A stretch of 64,000 nt of DNA, taken from Microbacterium sp. H1-D42. GTDB lineage: Bacteria; Actinomycetota; Actinomycetes; Actinomycetales; Microbacteriaceae. Location of the stretch: positions 496,001 to 560,000 of the forward strand of contig NZ_CP093342.1 in assembly GCF_022637555.1 (NCBI RefSeq). Direction: 5' to 3'. The stretch's first letter is position 1. Each line of letters starts with the position of its first letter. Below are positions 58,849-64,000 of this stretch, in pieces. The notes under the pieces were generated by a model. The model was not told where the DNA came from and ran no database searches. It saw nothing but the letters and a program-made list of their open reading frames with translations. Made by a program: the position numbers and the translations under genes.

Positions 58849-60170
58849 GCCTGCTCTCCGGCATCCGGGACCGCCGTCTCGAGGCCGCACCCACGCGGGC
58901 GCAGACGATCGCGTTCGGGGCATCCGGTTTCCCGACCCAGCTGATGACGCAGACGTTCTCGGCGTTCGTCGTCTACTTCTACGTCGCTCACCTCGCGGCG
59001 CCGGCCGAATGGGTCGCCATCGCGATGATCGCGCACGGCGTGCTGAATGCCGTGCTCAACCCCGTCGTCGGCGCGCTCTCCGACCGGCTGCGCACTCCCT
59101 GGGGGCGGCGCATCCCGTGGATCGGCCTCGGCATCGTGCCGCTGGTGGTCGCTTTCGTGCTGGTGTGGATGCCACCGGAGCTGCCGACCGGCGGGCTGAT
59201 CGCCTGGTTCCTGATCGTCGTCGCGGTCTACGACGTCGCGTTCGTGGTGGTCGTGCTGAACATCTCGGCGCTGTTCCCCGAGATCTTCCGCACGACCGAG
59301 GAGCGCGCCCGCGGCAACGTGCCGCGGCAGATCTTCGGCATCCTCGGCATGGTGCTCGGCACCGCGCTCGCGCCGATGCTGTACGACGCGCTCGGCTGGC
59401 CGGCGATGGCGCTGATCCTGGGCGTCGTGAGTCTGGGGATGCTGCTGTGGTCGTTCCAGGCCGGGATGGTCGAGCGCCGCGGCGCGGTCGCGACCGAGGC
59501 GCCGATGGCATGGGGCGCGCAGCTGCGGTACACCTTCACGAACCGCGCGTTCGTGCCATACGTGCTCGGATCGCTGATGGTGCAGACCTCGATCGCGATC
59601 ATCATCGCCGCGATCCCGTTCTACGTGCGGTACTCGCTGCATGCTGCGGAGGGCGAGGCCAGCGTGCTGCTCGGCGCGATCTTCGCGGCCGCAATCCCCT
59701 CGATCATCGGGTGGAGCGCTTTCGTGCGGCGCACGAGCCCGCGCACTGCGCTGCTGGTGGCTGTCGCGATCTTCGGCCTGGCCGTGCTGGCCTTCCTGCT
59801 GCCGGCGACGGTGCTCGGCGCCGCGCTGGTGGGGCTCGGCGTCGGCGTCGGCGTCGGCGGACTGCTGCAGCTGCTCGAGATCGCGCTTTCGCAGATCATC
59901 GACGACGATGCCGCGCGCACCGGGCACCGCCGCGAGGGCGTGTACTTCGGCGTGAACGGCTTCGTCGTGCGCGGCGCAGTGGTGCTGCAGGCCATCGTGG
60001 CGGCGTGGGTGCTGAACGCGAGCGGGTTCGACGCGGCGCTCGGTGACGCGCAGCCGGATGCTGTCGACGGGGGCATCCGCATCATGCTGGCTGTGGTGCC
60101 CCTCGGGTTCACCGCGCTCGCGTGGCTGTGCTTCTGGTTCTACCCGATCCGCACCCGCGACGCGGCCTGA
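58845..60170 (+). CDS. MFS/GPH-type sugar transporter
   Basis: 441 residues, twelve TM helices. Blocks typical of the glycoside-pentoside-hexuronide carriers: VLNAVLNPVVGALSDRLRTP and WGRRIPWIGLGIVPL (about 63-95), FPEIFRTTEERARGNVPRQ, and QIIDDDAARTGHRREGVYFG (about 345-365). A run of GTCGGC codons gives GVGVGVGG in one helix. Start overlaps the deacetylase stop (ATGA). Likely imports the oligosaccharide handled by the deacetylase; identity unknown. Confidence 0.88.
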   Translation: MSLLSGIRDRRLEAAPTRAQTIAFGASGFPTQLMTQTFSAFVVYFYVAHLAAPAEWVAIAMIAHGVLNAVLNPVVGALSDRLRTPWGRRIPWIGLGIVPLVVAFVLVWMPPELPTGGLIAWFLIVVAVYDVAFVVVVLNISALFPEIFRTTEERARGNVPRQIFGILGMVLGTALAPMLYDALGWPAMALILGVVSLGMLLWSFQAGMVERRGAVATEAPMAWGAQLRYTFTNRAFVPYVLGSLMVQTSIAIIIAAIPFYVRYSLHAAEGEASVLLGAIFAAAIPSIIGWSAFVRRTSPRTALLVAVAIFGLAVLAFLLPATVLGAALVGLGVGVGVGGLLQLLEIALSQIIDDDAARTGHRREGVYFGVNGFVVRGAVVLQAIVAAWVLNASGFDAALGDAQPDAVDGGIRIMLAVVPLGFTALAWLCFWFYPIRTRDAA

Positions 60171-60186
60171 ACGGGTAGACGCAGCG

Positions 60187-60753
60187 TCAGGGCCGCAGCA
60201 GGTTCAGGAACTGCTCGAGATCGGCGGCCATGTCGATGGTCGGGTCGAGCATCCAGGCGCTCTGCAGCCCGTCGGCGACAGCGTGAGCGGTGCGCATGAC
60301 CCAGGCCGGGTCGAGATCGGCGCGGATCGTGCCGGCCTGCTGGGCGGCGACGATCTCGCCGCGGGCGATGGCTTCGAGCTGCGCCGTGCGCTGGCGGAAG
60401 AAGTCATGCGCCGGATGCTCTGGGTCGGCCGCATCGGCAGCGAGCCGCGCGTACAGATGCACCAGTCCAGGGACGGCGGCGTTGTGTCGGACGACGTCGA
60501 CGAATGCAGAGATGAAGTCGCTCTCGGCGTACTCGCGGAGATCCCGCTGGTCTCGTGCTTCGAGGATGGCGACGAACATCTCCTCCTTCGAGCCGAAGTA
60601 GTGCAGCAGGCCTGCGGGACTCAGACCCGCCGTCTCGGCGATCTCGCGCACCGACGCCTTGCGATAGCCGTGCTCTGCGACGACGGCGAGCGCTGCCTCG
60701 AGGATCTCCTCGCGTTTCGCGACGCCTTTCGCGTACGCCCCCCGTTGTGCCAT
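60187..60753 (-). CDS. TetR-family transcriptional regulator
   Basis: 188 residues. N-terminal TetR helix-turn-helix: REEILEAALAVVAEHGYRKA, SVREIAETAGLSPAGLLHYFGSKEEMF (about 12-60), then an all-helical ligand domain. Start ATG 60753 is favoured over 60780 because TAGCCT lies 7 nt upstream. Divergent from an MFS transporter gene; two matching 15-bp inverted repeats between them (60783-60797, 60844-60858) are its likely operators. Confidence 0.9.
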   Translation of the reverse strand: MAQRGAYAKGVAKREEILEAALAVVAEHGYRKASVREIAETAGLSPAGLLHYFGSKEEMFVAILEARDQRDLREYAESDFISAFVDVVRHNAAVPGLVHLYARLAADAADPEHPAHDFFRQRTAQLEAIARGEIVAAQQAGTIRADLDPAWVMRTAHAVADGLQSAWMLDPTIDMAADLEQFLNLLRP

Positions 60754-60782
60754 ACGTCCCAGGCTACTCCTTGCCCGCAAAG

Positions 60783-60797
60783 CCGAACAACGTTCGG
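60783..60797. promoter_or_regulatory. TetR operator 1
   Basis: CCGAACAACGTTCGG, a perfect 6-bp inverted repeat with 3-nt centre, placed upstream of the TetR promoter. Its outer CCGAA/TTCGG halves equal those of operator 2. Confidence 0.65.
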
Positions 60798-60833
60798 GTT
60801 CGCTTGATTCTGGGTCGACGATCTGTCACGATG

Positions 60834-60862
60834 TTGTCAAATACCGAATGCTGTTCGGTAAC
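60834..60862 (+). promoter_or_regulatory. MFS promoter containing TetR operator 2
   Basis: TTGTCA (60834-60839), 17-nt spacer, weak -10 GGTAAC (60857-60862). Operator 2, CCGAATGCTGTTCGG (60844-60858; extended to TACCGAA/TTCGGTA), fills the spacer. Centre-to-centre distance to operator 1 is 61 bp. Confidence 0.6.
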
Positions 60863-60893
60863 GACCCGACCCGCTCGATGAGGAGCACGCACC

Positions 60894-62201
60894 ATGACCG
60901 CACCGTCACTTGATCCTGTCTCGGAGAACGCGCCAACTGGCGTCATCTCCTCGACCCCGCCCGCTGCGGGAGAGCCGGCGGCCAGCCCGCCCTCGAACCG
61001 GCGGCTGAAGCCCAGCCTGCTCGTGGCCGCGCTCACCCTGTTCGCCACCTACGGTGGCCTCATCGCCATCCTGCTGCCTTCGCAGATCGCCATGATCGAC
61101 GAGGCGAACAAGGTCGGCAACCTGTTCATCGTCACGACGACCTCGTTCGTCTTCACGCTCTTCGCCCAGCCGCTTGCCGGTGCTCTCAGCGACCGCACCC
61201 GATCGCGCTACGGACGCCGAGCACCGTGGATGGTGATCGGCGCCCTCGTCGGCGGAATCTTCCTGTTCGGGATCGGCTCGCTGACCGACATCCTGTGGAT
61301 CACCGTGTTCTGGGTCGTCATCCAGGTCGCACTGAACTTCCTGCAGGCGCCGCTGACCACCATCACCGCTGACCGCTTCCCGCGCTCCCAGCGCGGTGGT
61401 GCGAGTGCGATGATCGGCCTCGGCACGCAGCTCGGCATGACCGTGGGCGTGATGCTCGCTGCCGCACTCGGTGCGCAGATCGGCATCGGCTACTCGGTGT
61501 TCGGCGCCGCGGTCATCGTCGTGACCATCCTGTTCGTGCTCCTGAACCGTGACTGGTCCTCCAAGGAATCCGTCGTCGAGCCCTTCAGCTGGGGCGGCTT
61601 CTTCAAGGGCTTCTGGGTCAACCCGCGCAAGCACCCCGACTTCTTCTGGGCTTTCACTGCCCGATTCCTGCTGATCCTCGGCTACTTCGTCGTCGCGGCC
61701 TACCAGCTCTACCTGCTCACCGATTACATCGGCATGACCCTCGCCGAGGGTCAGGGCGCGGTCGTCACACTGACGCTCGTCGCTCTCGTGCCGACGATCA
61801 TCGCCATCATCCTGTCGGGTTGGTGGAGCGACAAGATCGGTCGCCGCAAGGTGTTCATCTACGTCGCATCCGTCGTCATGGTCATCGGCTTCCTGATGCC
61901 GATCCTCATGCCGAACATGACCGGAATGATCGCCATGAGCGTGATCAACGGCATCGGCTTCGGTCTGTACATGTCGGTCGACGCGGCTCTGATGACCGAG
62001 GTGCTGCCCAGTGAGGGAACCGCCGCTGGCAAGGACCTCGGCATCCTCAACGTCGCCACGAACATCCCGCAGGCGCTGAGCTCGGGAGTCGCGGCACTCA
62101 TCATCACGTTCCTTGGCGGCTACCAGATGCTCTTCGTGTTCGCGATGGTCTTCGTCGTGCTCGCGGCGATCGCCATCGCACCGATCAAGGGCGTGCGCTG
62201 A
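60894..62201 (+). CDS. MFS transporter (SLC45/GPH-like)
   Basis: 435 residues: a Pro/Ala-rich cytoplasmic start of about 38 residues, then twelve TM helices. QPLAGALSDRTRSRYGRRAPWMVIGALVG (about 83-111, loop 2-3 motif), FLQAPLTTITADRFPRSQRG and SDKIGRRKVFIYVAS are conserved in sugar/proton MFS carriers of this group. GAGGAG precedes ATG 60894. It is under the divergent TetR gene and is followed after 52 bp by a carboxylesterase, so the transported compound may be an ester or glycoside cleaved inside the cell. Confidence 0.88.
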   Translation: MTAPSLDPVSENAPTGVISSTPPAAGEPAASPPSNRRLKPSLLVAALTLFATYGGLIAILLPSQIAMIDEANKVGNLFIVTTTSFVFTLFAQPLAGALSDRTRSRYGRRAPWMVIGALVGGIFLFGIGSLTDILWITVFWVVIQVALNFLQAPLTTITADRFPRSQRGGASAMIGLGTQLGMTVGVMLAAALGAQIGIGYSVFGAAVIVVTILFVLLNRDWSSKESVVEPFSWGGFFKGFWVNPRKHPDFFWAFTARFLLILGYFVVAAYQLYLLTDYIGMTLAEGQGAVVTLTLVALVPTIIAIILSGWWSDKIGRRKVFIYVASVVMVIGFLMPILMPNMTGMIAMSVINGIGFGLYMSVDAALMTEVLPSEGTAAGKDLGILNVATNIPQALSSGVAALIITFLGGYQMLFVFAMVFVVLAAIAIAPIKGVR

Positions 62202-62253
62202 TCCGCGCAGAATGACCATCGGGAACTGAGCAGGACAAGGTAGGAAGAGAAGC

Positions 62254-63741
62254 ATGACGAAGACCGAGAAGACCACCGACTACGTCGAGGTGACCACGAC
62301 CGCGGGTCGTGTGCGCGGCAGCTGGCGCCCGACCACCGGTGGCCACGGCAACCCGCAGTCGGCGGCGTTTCTCGGCATCCCGTTCGCCGAGGCGCCGGTG
62401 GGTGAACTGCGGTTCGCCGCACCGGTGCCGAAGGCGCCGTGGGAGGGCGTGCGCGACGCGCTCGAGTTCGCCGCCACCGCGCAGCGGGGTGACCCCGGCG
62501 TCACGCTGATCCCCGAGCCGAGCGTCGAGGGGGAGAGCACGCTGAACGTCAACGTGTTCTCGCCCTCGCCGCAGCGGGCATCCGACGCCGGCCTGCCGGT
62601 GCTGGTGTGGATCCACGGCGGAGGGTACTTCGCCGGTTCTCCTGCCAGCCCCTGGTACGACGGACGCAACTTCAACCGCGACGACGTCGTGACGGTGACG
62701 CTCTCGTACCGGCTCGGCTTCGACGGCTTCGGCTGGATCGACGGCGCTCCCTCCAACCGGGGCGTGCGCGACTGGCTGCTCGCCCTGGAATGGGTGCAGC
62801 AGAACATTGCCGAATTCGGAGGCGACCCCGCACGGGTCACCATCGCCGGACAATCCGCCGGTGGCGGTGCGGTGCTCACGCTGCTCGGCATGGAGCAGGC
62901 ACAGCACCTGTTCCACGGTGTGTACGCCGTCTCGGGTGCGCTCGCCGATGTCACCCCTGAGCGGTCGGAGGAGTTCGGGCGCAAGCTCGCAGCTTCGGCC
63001 GGTGTGCAGCCGACCATGGCCGGCTTCCGCTCGCTGTCCGAGGAGCGCGTGCTCGAGCTGCAGAAGAAGGCGACCGAGCTCGATCCTGCTGCCATGGAGA
63101 AGATGCTCGATGAGGGACTCGGTCTGGGGCCGACCATCGACGGCGATCTGATCCCGCGGTCGACACGCGAGTCTCTTCGCGCCGGGGTCGGCGCCGACAA
63201 GCCGCTGGTCATGGGCACCACCGATGATGAGTTCTCGATGGCGATGGGCGATGCGGCCAAGGTGCTGCGCTGGGTGCCGAAGGGCATGCTGCTCGGCAAG
63301 TTCGGCGTCGCGAAGGACCGTCGCAAGGCCTACCTCGCCGCGAACGCCGACGTCGTCGCCAAGGGCAAGGCGCGCCTCGCCGGCCGTGTGCTCACCGACC
63401 GGATGTTCCGCACCTCGGTGCTCAACATCGCCGGCGACCGCGGCGCCGCACCCACCTGGCTGTACCGCTTCTCTTGGCCGTCCGGCACCTTCGGCTTCGC
63501 CGAGCACTGCCTCGACGTGCCGTTCTTCTTCGACTGCCTCGACGGCCCGGCCATGGTGCCGCTCGCAGGGCCCAACCCGCCGCAGGAACTCGCTGACGAG
63601 GTGCACGGCGCGGCGGTGGCATTCATCAACAGCGGCGACCCCGGCTGGCCGCAGCTGGACGCCACCGGCGTCGCCCGAGTCTTCGACGTCCCGACGCGCG
63701 ACATGGTCGACGCGTACGCGTCCGTCAAGGCGCTGCTGTGA
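62254..63741 (+). CDS. Type-B carboxylesterase (para-nitrobenzyl-esterase-like)
   Basis: 495 residues. FLGIPFAEAPVGELRF (about 38-53), VLVWIHGGGYFAGSPASP with the oxyanion HGGG, nucleophile Ser in IAGQSAGGGAVLTLLG (about 205), acidic residue in MGTTDDEFS and His in FGFAEHCLDVPFFF (about 415) make a complete catalytic triad. No signal peptide, so cytoplasmic. It is expressed with the MFS gene; the pair probably imports and hydrolyses an ester compound whose identity the TetR protein senses. Confidence 0.9.
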   Translation: MTKTEKTTDYVEVTTTAGRVRGSWRPTTGGHGNPQSAAFLGIPFAEAPVGELRFAAPVPKAPWEGVRDALEFAATAQRGDPGVTLIPEPSVEGESTLNVNVFSPSPQRASDAGLPVLVWIHGGGYFAGSPASPWYDGRNFNRDDVVTVTLSYRLGFDGFGWIDGAPSNRGVRDWLLALEWVQQNIAEFGGDPARVTIAGQSAGGGAVLTLLGMEQAQHLFHGVYAVSGALADVTPERSEEFGRKLAASAGVQPTMAGFRSLSEERVLELQKKATELDPAAMEKMLDEGLGLGPTIDGDLIPRSTRESLRAGVGADKPLVMGTTDDEFSMAMGDAAKVLRWVPKGMLLGKFGVAKDRRKAYLAANADVVAKGKARLAGRVLTDRMFRTSVLNIAGDRGAAPTWLYRFSWPSGTFGFAEHCLDVPFFFDCLDGPAMVPLAGPNPPQELADEVHGAAVAFINSGDPGWPQLDATGVARVFDVPTRDMVDAYASVKALL

Positions 63742-64000
63742 GTGGCGTGCAGACCCCACCGCGCAATCGCACCCTGCTGTGGGTGGGTCTCGGTCTGCTG
63801 CTGATCCTCGTGCTGCAGGGAGCTGCGATCCTCGCAGCCCCCGAAGCCCCTTGGACCCAGGCGCTCGATGACGCCTGGCGGGCAGCCGTCGGCGCCGGAC
63901 CGGATGATGCCGTGGCCACAGGTCCGATCGCCATGCTGTTCCAGGAGATCGGCGCGATCCCAGGGTTCGCGCTGATGATGCTGATCCTGCCCGCCGCCCT
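63738..64000 (+). CDS. Membrane protein, probable PAP2-type phosphatase (cut by window edge)
   Basis: Only 87 residues are visible: a first TM helix (LLWVGLGLLLILVLQGAAIL, about 13-32), a stretch with a small amphipathic region (TQALDDAWRAAVG) and the start of a second helix (GFALMMLILPAAL). This order resembles the N-terminus of PAP2 phosphatases, but the catalytic motifs would lie beyond the edge. GTG 63738 overlaps the esterase stop by 4 nt. Confidence 0.45.
   Translation, partial: MSGVQTPPRNRTLLWVGLGLLLILVLQGAAILAAPEAPWTQALDDAWRAAVGAGPDDAVATGPIAMLFQEIGAIPGFALMMLILPAA

Noticed and set aside
59836..59862. GTCGGC tandem repeat in the GPH transporter gene
   Set aside because: Only codes for alternating Gly-Val within a TM helix; common in GC-rich membrane protein genes.
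1..64000. CRISPR arrays, tRNA, rRNA, insertion sequences or prophage genes
   Set aside because: Looked for spaced direct repeats, tRNA-like ends, transposase or integrase motifs and phage structural genes; none found.

Overview
The window reads as a chromosomal segment of a high-GC actinobacterium, most likely a Microbacteriaceae member close to Microbacterium. The reasons are GC-rich third codon positions, F420-dependent glucose-6-phosphate dehydrogenase with CofE, two DUF222/13E12 HNH proteins, an actinobacterial-type PutA pair, and many genes whose -10 hexamer sits about 6 nt from the start codon (leaderless transcription). No rRNA, tRNA, CRISPR, integrase or transposase was seen.

Layout. 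Positions 1-921: a cut-off GNAT acetyltransferase and a THEM6-like thioesterase. Positions 1057-16326: a stretch bounded by two copies of a 49-bp direct repeat (880-928 and 16435-16483), one of them the 3' end of the thioesterase gene. It holds a FUSC-type membrane protein, an alpha/beta hydrolase, a divergent amino-acid module (ATP-grasp ligase and ThrE-type exporter leftward; glutamate decarboxylase, a YrhK-like membrane protein and a linear-amide C-N hydrolase rightward), a DMT permease, two large YhgE/Pip proteins and a multi-TM protein. Positions 16513-19653: an unknown membrane protein converging on three small anchored proteins. Positions 19758-29399: PutA copy 1, HNH copy 1, an XRE-controlled trio, an arginine-dihydrolase-like DDAH protein and ornithine aminotransferase. 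Positions 29507-38566: BCCT transporter, GbsR-type regulator with a two-gene ABC exporter, a membrane-anchored molybdopterin oxidoreductase, MFS exporter and MarR regulator. Positions 38666-46317: CutC under a Zur-like box, a lipase-like hydrolase, a permuted lipoate ligase, a solo DNA methyltransferase, a LysR regulator and the F420 operon (FGD-like, CofE, FGD). Positions 46585-56640: HNH copy 2, an endoglycoceramidase-like GH5 enzyme, two LLM flavoproteins (one fused to a BBE oxidase) and PutA copy 2. Positions 56748-64000: a ROK/ChbG/GPH sugar operon, a TetR/MFS/carboxylesterase unit with two matching operators, and a cut-off PAP2-like protein.

Several genes line up as one nitrogen/stress route: arginine to ornithine (DDAH/ArgZ-like), ornithine to pyrroline-5-carboxylate (RocD), P5C or proline to glutamate (two PutAs), glutamate to GABA (GAD), plus an osmolyte BCCT carrier. 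The genes are in separate operons, so joint control is only an inference.

The most unusual non-coding content is a set of 61-82 nt intergenic palindromes with repeated arm sequences: two copies of a 61-nt type, two of a 65-nt type and two singletons. A separate short repeat lies beside HNH copy 2 in opposite orientations and also sits in frame inside the ornithine aminotransferase gene.
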